A program made the position numbers and the translations under genes. Shown piece after piece: positions 36,002 to 48,500 of a stretch of 64,000 bases of DNA. The stretch spans positions 496,001 through 560,000 of the forward strand of contig JBLDXI010000016.1 of the NCBI GenBank assembly GCA_047495785.1. Reading direction: 5' to 3'. The notes beneath the pieces were generated by a model. The model was not told the origin of the DNA, searched no databases, and saw only the letters and a list, made by a program, of their open reading frames with translations. This DNA is from Lepidodermella squamata (Eukaryota; Gastrotricha). The stretch's first letter is position 1. Each line of letters begins with the position of its first letter.

Positions 36002-37151
36002 ATGCGGATTTTACTGTTGAAATCGATAACTGCTTGGCTGTGTTACAACTCGATTTTCATCTTTCTCGCTTTTTCAGTTGTGTCGCTGCTTTTCATCATC
36101 GAAGCTAAAACGAGCAGCGGAAACAGCGAGCAATTTGAAGGTAAGACTTCAGAAATACTTATTTAGGCGATTTTCTTTGATTTTTTAAATATTTCCGGGC
36201 TTATCAAAAAATTCCGAATGATTCTTAAAGATTTTGACTTGATAATACATTGCAGAAAATATTTTTTCAGTATTTTATTCAATTTTTTTAAATTACAGCC
36301 GAAAACTGTCTATTACTGTGGGAGCAAAATAAAAATGAGGTTATATCGCCATTTCTTGAAAATTCGAATTTTACTGCTCATGAACGATGCAGAAGCGATA
36401 TTTGATAGGATTGTTTTAGTTTATATAATAGCCTTATTTTTTCAGTGGAAAATCGAACTTCAAGACTTTCTGAACAGAGATCCTTGAATCTTGTCTATAG
36501 TCTATAGGGATCCTAGTCACCAGACTTCTGGTTAAGTCGGGTTTCTGAATATCAGTCAAGTTCAAAATGCTTCCATCTGTTTCTAGCCATAGCTTATTGT
36601 ATTATAGGTATCAAAAATACAGTATTTAGAAATTGTGAAGAATCGGAAAAATGAGGCTTAAATTTAGAGCTGGAACCCTAAATTTTGTAGTGAAAAAATC
36701 CAGGTCCATTGATAGTTGATAGGCATGTGTTTGCTATTAACTTTTATTTCCCTGTTTCATTTTAGATGATATACGATGTCACGAATGCTTCGATTTCGCC
36801 ACAAATAGCACATGCTCAGATCCTTTTTTACAACATTTCATCGACGAAACCGGCCCGTTGCCGCGCCACTGTGAGGCTAAGCGCGGGGCGTGCCTGAAAA
36901 TCTACCGCTTCATCGACGGCGAGGCGTACATCCAACGAACGTGCTCTGTCAAACTGCAATTCAAGCTACCATTCGCTGATTCATGCCACGCCGAGTCGTC
37001 GCGAAACGGCGGCTTCTTGTGCCAGTGCCCGAGCGACTGGTGCAACGAAGCTCCGCCCATTTTGACCTCGCTGACAACAGTGCAACTTCTCATTTCAGCA
37101 TTCAGCTCGACGCTAGTTTATTCACATCACCATTTGCTTCAAGTTACTTAA
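36002..37151 (+). CDS. Ly6/three-finger-type GPI-anchored surface protein (174 aa)
   Basis: Exons are 36002-36140 and 36766-37151, joined in phase 1. Exon 1 encodes a long hydrophobic leader (..FIFLAFSVVSLLFIIEA). Exon 2 carries the cysteine pattern of a Ly6/uPAR fold: IRCHECFDF..TCSD, then HCEAKRGACLKIYRF, RTCS, DSCHAE, and GGFLCQCPSDWCNEA, where the final C-x-C-x4-CN is characteristic. A hydrophobic C-terminus (ILTSLTTVQLLISAFSSTL) follows and fits a GPI-attachment signal. Such proteins act at the cell surface, often modulating receptors or channels; that role is family knowledge, not shown here. Exon 2 is GC-rich compared with the surroundings. Confidence 0.8.
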
Positions 37152-37450
37152 TCCACGTATTTTAAGTTCGCTGTTTTGTTTTCTAATAAATACACCTGAG
37201 GAGGCGAGAAAGGTTCTTAGCATGGATCATCTTTATTTCAGTTTTCCATAGGAGACTCAAAAATGAGAGAACCCGATGTTTTAGAATTCTAGCATCTTGC
37301 CCCTAGTCAGTAAGAATCACAGAAAGTCGCATTCTACGAGAGATGATCTCCAGGGGAGCAGAGATCGTAAATTCCCAAATACTAGTCCACCTCTTTGTCG
37401 GCATTTTGGTGTTCTTTGTAGTGCCGCCTGGGCTTGTATTTGGGAATTTA

Positions 37451-38020
37451 CCTTGGAGGAATAGACATGGAGTGATGACTCGCCTATTATAGAGATCATA
37501 TCGCGCGCACGACGGGGGGCCCGCCGCCTGCCTCACTCGCGCGCGCAAGATGAGGAAACGACAGCACGTTGGTACCATTTTCTTCGCCATTCTTTATGAT
37601 ATTGAGTTGGGCTTTGGAATGAAGGTAATAGACAATGTGACGCATCCCTACATCTAAAAATTACTTCATTCTGACCCAGGACTGTGGAGCAAATGTGAAA
37701 ATACGCGCGCCTGTGATTTCAATGCTGCCGCGCAATGCAAAAACTTGTGGTACCGTTTATTTCTCAACGGTAAATCATACCTTCATAAAATTTGGTATAG
37801 TTATAGATAATCATTAACTCTATCCCTACATCAAAAAACGGTGTCAATGCGATGCACGGTTCCGGAGAAATAACGCGTTGATGTTTAAAAAATGTGTGCG
37901 CGCCCAAGGTCACGATGCAGCGAGAACAATGCGGGCGCCCCACTGCGCCACTCACCCTTTGCTGACTGATAGCGGGCGCTGATAAAGCGAGTCATCACTC
38001 CATGTACTATTACTCCAAGG
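37451..38020. mobile_element. 570-bp DNA transposon beside the 38-kb receptor gene
   Basis: The left end ccttggaggaatagacatgg continues into agtgatgactcgc. The right end is the inverted gcgagtcatcactccatgta continuing to ctattactccaagg. The flanks carry aattta at 37445-37450 and 38021-38026. There is no coding capacity. It lies just past the stop of the minus-strand receptor at 38077. Confidence 0.75.
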
Positions 38021-38076
38021 AATTTACGGTAGGAATTTTGAGACCGATTGAAATTGAGGCGGAACTAAGTGTTCAA

Positions 38077-41000
38077 TTAGTTGAATTCGGCAAAATACTT
38101 AAAATCCTCATCCTTGAAAACATTTCCTTCAAGCTCGGATCTAGAGGCAGAATGAAGTGGCTCATCTGGTGGGGTGAAACCCCGATTTCTCTCGGTTGAA
38201 CGTCCTAACAAGACGGGATGATACGAAGTGCGTGGATGTTGGATCGGGGGCTTGGAAGCTTCGCTCGAGATGGCGTTGCGGTTCAGTTGTAGGCGCAGGC
38301 TTCCAAATCTAGAAAAAAGCTGAGTAGCAGAAGTTGATAAATTTCTCCTGAGAGAGTCAACCTTGAAAGCAATGATTGAGATTGTTGAAATGGCGCAATA
38401 GCACAAACTGATGGCAGCAATCACTTCGAAAACGTGGGACAAGGTCATCACAGCTATGCAAACCCCAGCAGCTAGAATCAGGTAATAGGCCCTAAAGATT
38501 CTTGCACCCAGCTTGATCTCACTGTTATCGTCCGGTGGTACACAAATTATCGATACAATAACAATGTTATTGTACTGGCCAAAATACAAATAACATGCTT
38601 TTAAGATGGATTTTTTAAATTTTATTAGCCAAATTGCCCAACTCGACCACTCATCCCCTGACTAAACTAACTGAAAGAACACACATTTTCTTAACTAGTT
38701 TTGTGTTAATAAATGGACCGTGGTTTATGCTTTGAGATCTAAGAAAGAATTATGCTGCAAGTTATTCTTCTTTATTGCAGTTACTGGAATTCTAAAAATT
38801 TGCAAAACGTAATTTAATCGTGGCAAACGTCCATAGGAGAACGGAACTGAAAGAGGATATGATGAAGTCATTCAAATTTCCGTTCGACTTAGCTACTAGC
38901 ATTGGTGATCGCTCGCGTGATGATCATCCGATGGCTCCTCGCTCCTCCATCTCTTCTTCACCTAATCATCGATAGAAAGCTCGCCCAACCTCACCCGCTT
39001 CTAGAGCGCTCTTTTGATTCTATTCGCAGTTCGGGATTGAACATTAGGTAGAATGGATCGGTGTCTTCTAAAAAAACCCATTTTTAGGCGCGAAGAGCGT
39101 TGTAGTCCAACAGCAAGACCTGCAAAAAGAAACAATCTACTGCTCAGAACAGCGTACACTCTAGGTCCACTTCTTCACCTTCATCGTTTTCAGCTTCGAA
39201 GCCACGGGTTCCAATGAGGCGGGTCCTATATAAGCAATTTTCCGTGAAAACAACCGCAAAAATGATGCGTGAATTCAAACGCGAATATCAAAAAACGAAT
39301 AAACAGCAATGATTTTTGGAAAACGTTAGTGAAAATATTAGGCTGGATTTTTTAATTTTAGAAAATCACCACTGTTGTCTAGCTATCCTACCCGGTCCGG
39401 CTCGTTTTGTCCCACCGAACGATAACATACATAGTGGATTCGCGTCGAACATAACACGTTATAGTACTCCGATATTGGACTCGAGGCTGGCTCGCTTTCG
39501 CGAGCCGGACGCCTCTCGGCCAATATCGGAGTACAATAACTGCGTTATGTACTCCTTCGAATCCAATATATACTATTTTTGCCCTATTGATAATACAAGA
39601 TCTTATGCATTTAGGTAATTCTAGCTGGCCACTTACAGAATTGATTGCATAGATCAAATACGCGATTCGCAACAAGACAAGGCCATGAAGAGAACCGAGG
39701 ACTGCCAGCAGACTTTGATTGATAACGCGGTTCGCCTCTCCGAGAACACAAATCTCTCTGAACCGCTGATAGGTCGCGTCAATAGCTGATGACTCATCTT
39801 GTTCATAATGTATCTCAGTGGAAAACAGATTTTGTGAAACTGCCCCGAAGTTAAGTCCACAATTACAACAAATCCACACTATGAACAAAATTGCCCATTT
39901 CGGGTTGAATTTGGATCTCATCCTGAATGTTACGCGGTTGGAGTTCGCCCGATTAAACTTGGCTAGTATACCTGAAATTGAAATTGAGTAGCCAATAACT
40001 GCTAATGCAGTGCCAGTGGAGCATCGAACAACAAGATTTCCCAAATTATAAGGCAGGGCAAAGGTTTGGCTGATAAGAATAACGTTTCCAAGTTCGACAG
40101 CGAAATTCTCAATCGAGAAGCCCGGTAGCTGATTTATGGCTACAGGCAGCTTTTCCGACTTGATAATGCTAGCCAATATGAGTAAATTAGTGACAAGAAT
40201 AAACAGGATAGCAATCGTAGCTAAGATAATGAATGAAATCTCAGAAACCATTGGGTCTTGAATTTGGATCAAAACAAGCGAATCCTTTGGCGGTCCACCA
40301 TCCCTGGTTCGCCATTTTAATCGATCTTCATGCAAGCGAAACGATCCCCCGATATCTTCAGCAACTGCAGTTGAATTATCTGATTGCGTAAAAGAAACTG
40401 GAATGAAGCCGAGCGAATTCGTAAGCGTTTCGTTGTCGAAATCATAAGCACCAGCGAATCCGCTCACCTTCGTTCGAAGAATCACTTTTCTAGCTCTTGA
40501 AGGAGAAGCCACGACAGACGCAGAGGAAAGCTCTTTCTTACCTTTGAAGAGACTGTCCACAACCTTTCCCGTGAAGATAATCAAGTCGTAGCACATCGGT
40601 TTCCAAAAATACCAAAAAGGACTAGTCTCAGCTTGAACTATCCTTGTGGCGATCTTTCGCTCCCATTCTTGCGCAGATATCCCAGTAGTATCCTTGTAGT
40701 TTACTCCGTGAATGTCTGGCATTGACACTGATCCATATCTCAACGAACTTTTCACCACCTCATATACCATGTCTTGAGTACACCAGCGCATGGATTCGGG
40801 TATAGTGCTTAAATCGGACCATGCAAAGAATATGATTATGTAATTTGGTCCATAAAGGCCATATTTGTACAGCCAGCAGGCTTTGGCAGCACCAAAATCT
40901 ACGTGCATTGCTATTATTCGAGACTTGCTCGCTTTCAACTGAGTTACAGCCTGTTCCATCTCAACATGGTCATCTTCCACCGGGACCTTTCCAACAAAAG

Positions 41001-41763
41001 TGAGTGATCCGTTTATAGACTCGAGGTGTTTAATCAGGGAACTATCGGCCGTGTCGTAGAAGCTGGATTTTTCGGAGAGAAGAGCTATTTTTTGCCAGCC
41101 AATTTTCTTCATGAAACTCGTCAAAGGCTTCGCCAAAACTTCAGGTGGTGAACCCAAGCTGAAGGCATTGCTGTATCGTTTCTTGTTCAGAAGCATTTCC
41201 ATCGAATTGACGTTGTAGCTAATCTAGAAAGGTAGAGCAAGTTTGAAGGATTTGACTGTGGCTAAAGTGTTTACCATTGTAAAATTGAAATATTTCACGA
41301 CCTCGGCCAAAATCCGCTGCCCGATTGTTTCACAGCCCAATAGAGCTAGTATTGGAATAAGATTTTGTCTATCGTCTGTTTGCAAAAGCTTGGACGTGAT
41401 CTCTGACACGGTATCTCCCTCTGAGCACTAGAAAAGGTCCAATAAACTTAGCAAAACGCTCAGTTGTGAATGACTCACCTTGTCATCGACAAGTTCTAGA
41501 TCTAAATGATAGCCGGGAAGCCAGAGTGGGTCGGCATGAAGCTGGTCCAACGCCACTTCCATGGCCTTGGAGCAAACAGGTCCAAGGGGTAAATTGCCGG
41601 AGTAACTTATCGAGGCAAGCAATGTTAGAATCTCGCTTCGATTGCTGCTGTTTACCGTTGTGATAACGTTTGATGGCATATCGCTGTCCAGAGACACGGT
41701 AAAGTTGAGCGCGATTGTGGAGCCTGCCACAAAAAGGAGATAAAGAACGGCGTTTCTCAACAT
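38077..41763 (-). CDS. Class C GABA-B-like receptor, intact (840 aa)
   Basis: Minus-strand exons are 41763-41479, 41427-41275, 41223-39637 and 38574-38077, all in phase 0. The order is as follows. A signal peptide comes first (MLRNAVLYLLFVAGSTIA). The ligand-binding lobe follows, with PLGPVCSKAMEVALDQLH, GAAKACWLYKYGLYGPN, RWCTQDMVYEV and PMCYDLIIFTGK. A last ectodomain block ends WRTRDGGPPKDSLV. Seven hydrophobic segments start at EISFIILATIAILFILV. A cytoplasmic tail of about 80 aa closes the protein. It lacks the Cys-rich domain of metabotropic glutamate receptors, which agrees with a GABA-B-like plan. The ligand is unknown. Exon 3 corresponds to three exons of the 43-kb and 52-kb paralogs. 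The last intron (about 1.06 kb) holds a hairpin element. The acceptor at 38575 is the least certain boundary. Confidence 0.85.
39435..39565. mobile_element. 131-nt near-palindromic hairpin in a receptor intron
   Basis: The outer arms share tggattcg.., aacataac and gtactccgatattgg with their complements. The inner stem ggctcg-ctttcg-cgagcc closes the hairpin. It lies within the last intron of the 38-41.8 kb receptor. It is most likely a short MITE; a structured RNA is possible but there is no independent support. Confidence 0.65.
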
Positions 41764-43043
41764 GCTACTGAACTGCTAAAGATGAGTTGAAACTTGCTCG
41801 GTGCTCGGCTGATATGCTGTTTTGAAGCTAGATTCGAGGCTTGCAGTTTATTGATCAGATCTGTGTCTCGTCAAAGTTCGAAAAACCTGTCTTTGAGCTA
41901 TAAGAGGAGGTATTTCCTGAAATGCCATGTGTTTCTGCCTAGCAAGCTAGAAACATTAGGAAATGAAAAGCTTTCCATTTAGCCTCCGATTCCGGGATAA
42001 TTCGTCATGCTTTTATGGCCGCAGACATGCTTCTCATATCACCTTCCCCCATATATAGAGAAGTTCTTCTGTTTTCTATGACTTCCCCTTCTCATTGTGA
42101 ACGGTTCCAACAAGAAAAGGAAAAGCTTCCAGGTTTTATTTTTTTTTGCATAACTACAGGAATAACAGGCGAAGTGACAGGCATATAAGGGGTAAAGGCA
42201 GGGTGCGATCATGGGCAGGGATTAAAAGAATTTTCTCCGATACCTATTTCTCGAAATTCCTTTTGATTTTAACCAAAAATAGGTGCGGGGCATGTATAGT
42301 TTGAAGAATTTCCACTTCTCTTTCAAAGGTTATGCTGACAATTCACAATACCGTGAAAATAACCATAATAACCTTACGTACTCCACCACCTCGAGGATCC
42401 TAACGTCAGCCACTTACTCAGACTCAGAATGCAGTCTACACTGCGTGCAGATACAAGAACAGTCATTCGAAAAAAACAGGAAATGATTGCGGCGACGATT
42501 TTCATTTACCACGCAATTAGCCTTACTCTTAATTCTTAGTCTTCGCTTGATGACTGCTATTTTAAAAGCCGGAAGGATTTAGTCTTATTCAACATTTATA
42601 GACAGTTGAATGCGACGCGTCTCTTTGCCTGGAAACATTTAACGAAGCTATCATAAATATGTAAAAGCAACTTGAAACTTGAATAAATCAGACAATCTTT
42701 TGAAGAAACTGCTTTCGCCACCTAAAATAGTAAAACTGAGTAAATTCCTTTTGGATTGACTTCAACCTCTAAAACTATTGCAATATGTTCTACAGTGGGA
42801 TAAGTGCTAACTAACAAAGAAATCAGAACTCATGGAGAGTTAAGATAGACAAGTGGCAAATTTCTTCTAAGATTAACTTAGGCAGAGAGGTTTGTTTTAG
42901 GTTGGAAAATGCCCACTCGTCAAACTTTCTCAGGAATACTTGACCAAAATGACTAATAACTGCGAACAAGCCTAATCAGCATCTCTTACTCTCTTACTTG
43001 AACACGCCATTGCTTTCAATGCTTTTTCAGCTTTTAAGTTGAA
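41764..43043. other. Shared intergenic region between divergent receptor genes
   Basis: This 1.28-kb stretch separates the start codons of the minus-strand receptor (41763) and the plus-strand receptor (43044). It must contain both promoters. No gene or repeat is clear. Confidence 0.45.
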
Positions 43044-45729
43044 ATGATCAAATTCTATCTTCTCTTTCTTCTTGCTTGCATTCCATGTTATAGCGAGGCG
43101 AAGAAGGGTCAGGTAGATTTGAACAGCTCTATGCCAGAGTTTTTGAACTCGGGATTTGTCAAAAACCGCACGATTCCACTCACCCTGATATCGGCGATTA
43201 GCTACTCAGGCAATCTACCTCTTGGCCCTGTTTGCACCAAAGCAATGGAATTCGCCCTCGACCGCCTCCACTTAGATCCGCAATGATTGCCTGAGTACGC
43301 TCTAACAGTTAGATTAGTCGATGATGAGGTAAGTATTTGCATCAACTCGTGGAAAAAGCTTGTAAAATGTCGAATTTCAGTGCACGGAGCAAGGAACAAT
43401 TACAGGGCTGATGAAACAACTGCGCTTAGAAGATGGAAATGGCAGTCTACTTCCGATTGTAAGCCAATTAGGCTGCGAAAGGTTCGGACAGCTTGTCATG
43501 GCAGAAGCCGTTAAATACTTCGGCTTAGTACTGGTAAGACGATTTGGAAGATATTTCGTCCGAATCTTAAATCGGATATTTTCAGTTCGCATTTTGGCTG
43601 AATTCAAAGCAGGTTTTGCTCGATAGGAAACGCTACAGCAATTTTTACAGCGTTGGCTTGACCGGGGACTACATCTATGGCCCATTCACGGTTTTCTTCC
43701 AGAAAATGGGCTGGTCGTACTACTCAATCGTATCTGAAAAAGCAACCCTGTACAACATGATGGATGAAGTTATGACAGAATCGTTAGGCCGAGTTAATAT
43801 CACTTTGTTGACAATCGAAAAAGTCTCGTCACCCGAGGTATATTCCGATGAAATGGATGCCGCTTTCGCTCGAATGAAGCAAAAAAATGGCAGAATTTTC
43901 GTTGTTAACGCTGATTTCGGAGCAGCAAAAGCGTGTTGGTTCTACAAATTTGGCCTGTTCGGACCGAATTATGTCATTTTCTTCCCAACTTGGACGGATT
44001 TATCGACGATTCCTGAAAATGCATCCTGGTGCACTTCAGACATGGTCCAGAAAGTTTTAGAAGCTTCAATTTTAGTTGGTGATGTTAGCATGCCGGAAGC
44101 TTTTGGACCTGGTTACAAAGATTCAACCGGGCTTGCGACTTCTGAATGGGAAGATGAACTAAAATCGAGAATTAATGATGCTGAGAGTAGCCCTTATTGG
44201 TTCTATTGGAAATCCCCTTGTTATGACCTAATGCTGTTTACTGGGAAAATTCTTGCAACCCTAGATAAAATCGCCCGAAAAGGTTGCTCTCTATTTCAAC
44301 AAATTCTTTTCATTTTTTCTGTTTTTTTTCAGAAAATCTTACCTTGTCCGACCTAAGCAAACCTGGAATGAACATCCTTGAGCTAGCAAATGAAGCTGTA
44401 GGGAATACAGAAGTCTCAGGATTCAAGGGTGTCTTAAGGTTCAGCAATGCAACCTACATCAATAAACATGGTTACGTGCCGTTTCTCTTCGCGAAGCCAA
44501 ACGCAAATGGTTCAGCTGGCGTTTTAGCTGAGGAGAAAGCCGGCCGTTTCTCTATTCATCTGGATCACATTAGCTGGCGAACCCACGATGGGAATCCACC
44601 GAGAGATATGCTTCACGTTGAATTTGTCCAGGTTCCCCTGATTTCGCCGTTTGCTTTCGCGACTTTAACGGGTTAGAGATAGAAGCTTTTCGCGGCGTAT
44701 TTCCAATTTTTTAAAATGTTTCCCAAAAAATGTTAGGTCTGGCGATACTGGAGATTTTGTTGGTAGTTATGACGTGTTTTGTCACCCCAAATGAGAATAA
44801 ATTGCTGCGACCTGGAATCTCCACTCGGCCGAGTATTACTCGAGCGGAAATTCTCTCAGTTCTTGGATGCGTCTTGATGACGAGCCACATTTTCGCCCTA
44901 CCATTCGGAATTGAGGAGTCATATGTTGCGAATTACTCCTCTACCACTGCTCTGTTAGCACTCGGCTTGTCGGTTTCAACCTCGGGAACTTTCTTTAAAG
45001 TTGCTGCGATGCCAATTATAGAGAAATCCAGATTTGGCAAACGTTGGATTTACGAGAAATATCGAATGGAAAAAGCTGTGGCTTGGCTTTGGCTCATCGT
45101 TTGCTTCGTTTTAATCGTTGTGATACTGTCAATCGGACTTTTTGAAACAAATGATTTCCTGGCGAAGCAAATACCGTCTGCGATTGATGGCAGTTTAATC
45201 TACCAGTTTTTCTTCAGGCTTTGCGTACTGAATGAAGGGGTTGTAATTTTGCTAGCATCATTTGGTGGGCTTCATGGACTCTTCACTCTCAGAATTCTGT
45301 TCCTTTGCCACCAGCGAAATTTGGTTAGTTCAACGCGACTTTGAGCTAAGTGACAAAATTGCTGAATTCATAATGAATTGATTTGCAGAGGCTGAGCAAG
45401 AGGCAGATTGGCCACCGGTTAGCAGTCAAACTTATAGCGCTCGATTTCATCCTACTAATAGCTGGAATTGCGTGTGCCGCAATGCTGCAGCACAGCTGGT
45501 TACTTGCGATGGCAGTTGTCACTTTGCTCTTTGTTGGCGTTACTACAGCGGCTCGTTACGTTTCAAAGGTAATGCTATTTTTGTATTTCGCCGTTAATTT
45601 ATAAACAACAATTATCTTTTGTGGAAGGGGAACTTGTCTATCGATGGTGCGGACTCTGTACGGAACACTGTAGCTTCTAATTGGATAGAGGCGAGGAGTA
45701 GAATAGCAGCCGACAGGCGGGCCAAATAG
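43044..45729 (+). pseudogene. Class C GABA-B-like receptor with one in-frame TGA in exon 1
   Basis: Seven exons are placed at 43044-43328, 43381-43533, 43586-44282, 44333-44671, 44737-45323, 45389-45568 and 45628-45729 (the last is tentative). They would give about 780 residues. Signal peptide, ectodomain (PLGPVCTKAMEFALDRLH, GAAKACWFYKFGLFGPN, SPCYDLMLFTGKIL, ISWRTHDGNPPRDM) and seven-helix domain (GLAILEILLVVMTCFV.., LALGLSVSTSGTFF) are all recognisable. The only lesion seen is TGA at 43284-43286, where the intact paralogs have TGG (Trp) just before LPxY. Everything after it is open and well spliced. This may be a very young pseudogene, a polymorphic null allele or a sequencing error. Confidence 0.8.
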
Positions 45730-47042
45730 AGGTGCAATTCTATAAGCATTCATCATTCGTAAATTGACTTCTGATTTCTAATAATAGGTGATCATCAAGT
45801 GTTTTCACTGTTTCTAAACCTCGTGTCACATTTTACAGAAATGGAAAAAATTTAAGATGTTTAAGAATAATATGTTAGTTGGGGAACAAATTGTTGTTAA
45901 TACTGCCGAAACCATTAAAATCTTCACCGTAAAATTTCTCTTCAAGCAAACCATGACCTTTGAAAGCCTTCATCGCAAGTCGCCCCACCTTGTAATTCAG
46001 AATGATCACAAGTTTGGTCGATTTTTAAGTACTACTTCATGTGGTGCATGCTTACACAAGGTTGTGTAGTTAAACAAAAACAAAAACATGTATATTTGAA
46101 GCCCCAGAGTACGTCGAAATCACTACGTTTTCAAGTCTACCTGTTTTAGAAATTCGCAGATAAAAGCCTTTCAAGTAATCCCCTGCCCGTCTCAATCAAC
46201 CGTTTATGGCACGACAGTGTGGGATGGCTAAAAAACAGGCGAGAGTCCTCTTTCGAACGGATGTAGGCCCGTAGAAAAATTCCACGAATTGACCAAGTGG
46301 CGGTTGAAAATTGGGTCAACATTTCTTGGACATACTGTAGTAGTTTTCATTAATCTTCGTTTTTTCATGATTCGGGTTATTTCACCACGAATAATTTCCA
46401 ATTTACACGTTTTCGTTCTGCTCATAGACACCTTAATTCATAAATATATAAAGTTGAATTTTGGTTCAAATGATATTTGTTTTGTTCATTGAATTGGTCG
46501 AAAAGTCAGGCTGTAAGCAGCGCATAAGGCTATCTATTGGCGAAAGCAGCTTAGACAAATTCCAGATGTAGAATTCGTAAACTTAGAGGCAACAAATTAT
46601 GCATACAAATCAATCAGAAGTAATTGCATTCGAAAGCTGCCTGAATCGTGACTACGTCAACCAAGCAATTTTAGTTTGATCGCCAACGAAATTTGTATTA
46701 TCAATCAGCCATTAATTTACCATCTAACACCTAATTAGTCCTCTTTAGGTATGTAATGTGGCAGGTGAGGCATGACTAATAAAGTTTCAGCCACGCGTAC
46801 GGAAAGAGGTGTTCATAACTCTTTTTTTCTATAACTCTGGAGGGTCTCGAAAGATCCCTATGAGCGGGGGCTGCGGCTTTTGAACTGATTAGCGGAATAT
46901 TACCTAGAAAAATTAGGGGCGTGGCGATGCTCGTGTACATGTTGCCAGCAAAGAGCGAATCGATTGGACAAAGCTTCCGTCAAGAGAAGAAAACAGGACA
47001 TCTACGCATCGTCAGCCTTTTAGGTCAAGCGAACTATTAAAT
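45730..47042. other. Intergenic region, no gene seen
   Basis: This is AT-rich sequence between the 43-kb receptor and the GPCR at 47.0 kb. Short open frames show no domain, and I see no repeat. Confidence 0.4.
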
Positions 47043-48500
47043 ATGCTCATAAAATGGTCAAGTAAAAGACTTTGCAAAAACATGGCGTACAAAGCTGTAG
47101 CGGAAGTTGTAACCTTGGTCATTGCTATCGTTGCCAATTCCTTCGCGATGGAAGGTGTTGTCAAGGGCGAAATTCGCCGGCGGAACTACAGGCTGTTCTT
47201 AGCGGGTCTTCTGGCCTCAGGGATTTACATCTGCGCCATGAGAGCGGTCTCTTTAGTTCGATCGGCATCATTCGGGCGCTTTGATATCGACGTCAAAGCG
47301 AACAAATGTGCTCATAGGCTGGAGCATAGTCTCGAAATGGCTGGTTATCTGTCTTTCCTGTTCAATCTATGCGGAATGTTTGCGGACCATTTCATTGGAA
47401 TCGTGAGTTGCTTTTTGAAGGCCTATAAACAATAAACAAAACGAAATTAATTTTCTTTTCTGACCAGGTTCATCCTCATGCCTATAAAAAAGCTACGAAT
47501 CACTTTATTGTGAAAAGGGCCCCATTTATCGTCGCGATTGGAGTTGTCCTAATGAGTAAGATTCGAAAATGTTTCTACCCTATCTCTGATTGGCTGTTTC
47601 TCATTAGCTATTATCGGTCATGCGCTTTTCGAGGTGATACTACCAATCGCGAACACTGAATCACAGCTGCCACGGCCACGACGAACTGTGATAGCTGTTG
47701 AGTATTCGAATTGTGACCAGACGATATTGGAAATGGTCCGGGACGCCAATTCTTTAGTGAACAGTTTCAATCATGGGGTATTTCTCATCGATCTCAGCAA
47801 CGCATCGTCTTTCAATTTCTATTTAAACGCATTCATGTCGGAATCATGCCACTTGAATACTTCGGTAGATTACCTGCTTGAAATTTATTTAAGTGCTTTT
47901 CTGCCCGTGAATGATCAAAATATTCCAGTTTCCAGTAACTGGGACTGGTGCTCCGATTTCTCTTATAGTTTATACGAAAACTCTTTCGAGTTTCTGGTTA
48001 TGCTCATCTCGTTGCTAGCTATGATTTTCATAATCATCTGCCACTTGAGCTTTCAGCGTGTTATCAGCCGGTCGAGTGGGCGCACCAGGGCCAAAATTGC
48101 GAAATTGAGCAAGACAACGCTGATTATGCTGTCAGCATTCACTGTATGCTGGACGCCGTTTGTCATCCACGAAATCGTAATGACCTATCTAGTCAAAACT
48201 TCGGACGGCTCCAGGCGGCTTGATGAGTATTGCATGATTGCCCACAACATCCTGTACGCCTGTTTCCTCTCAACGCCAATCGTAATTCCGGTTGTTTATG
48301 TCGCCAGAATTAGCGCAGTGTCTCGTTTTCTGTTGACAAAGTATCCTTGCCTCCGATTTGGGCGATTGGCGATCAACTCTCCCGAATGTCTCCCTCGGTC
48401 GAAATATCCGCTTGATGAGTTGGTAAAAATGACCGTCCCTTTCAATCAAAATCGACCCACTACGCAGCTGGATATTGTCGTTTCTCTCGCCAAGTTTTGA
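47043..48500 (+). CDS. Divergent rhodopsin-like (class A) GPCR, orphan (446 aa)
   Basis: Exons are 47043-47402, 47468-47555 and 47608-48500. Seven hydrophobic segments are visible. TM1 is around VVTLVIAIVANSFAMEG and TM2 around LFLAGLLASGIYICAM. TM3 is around YLSFLFNLCGMFADHF, with ADH in the DRY position. TM4 is around PFIVAIGVVLM. TM5 is around FEFLVMLISLLAMIFIIIC. TM6 carries the hallmark CWTPFVIHEI after a basic loop. TM7 is around FLSTPIVIPVVYVARI, where the NPxxY motif is not conserved. The loop between TM4 and TM5 is unusually long (about 110 residues) and carries several cysteines and N-glycosylation sequons. The ligand cannot be inferred. It lies on the same strand as the neighbouring receptor genes. 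Confidence 0.75.

Noticed and set aside
43284-43286. Possibility that TGA codes for Trp in this genome
   Set aside because: Other genes here end at TGA in the expected place (for example 15703-15705), and the 17-kb receptor has TAG at a Trp position, so isolated mutations are simpler.
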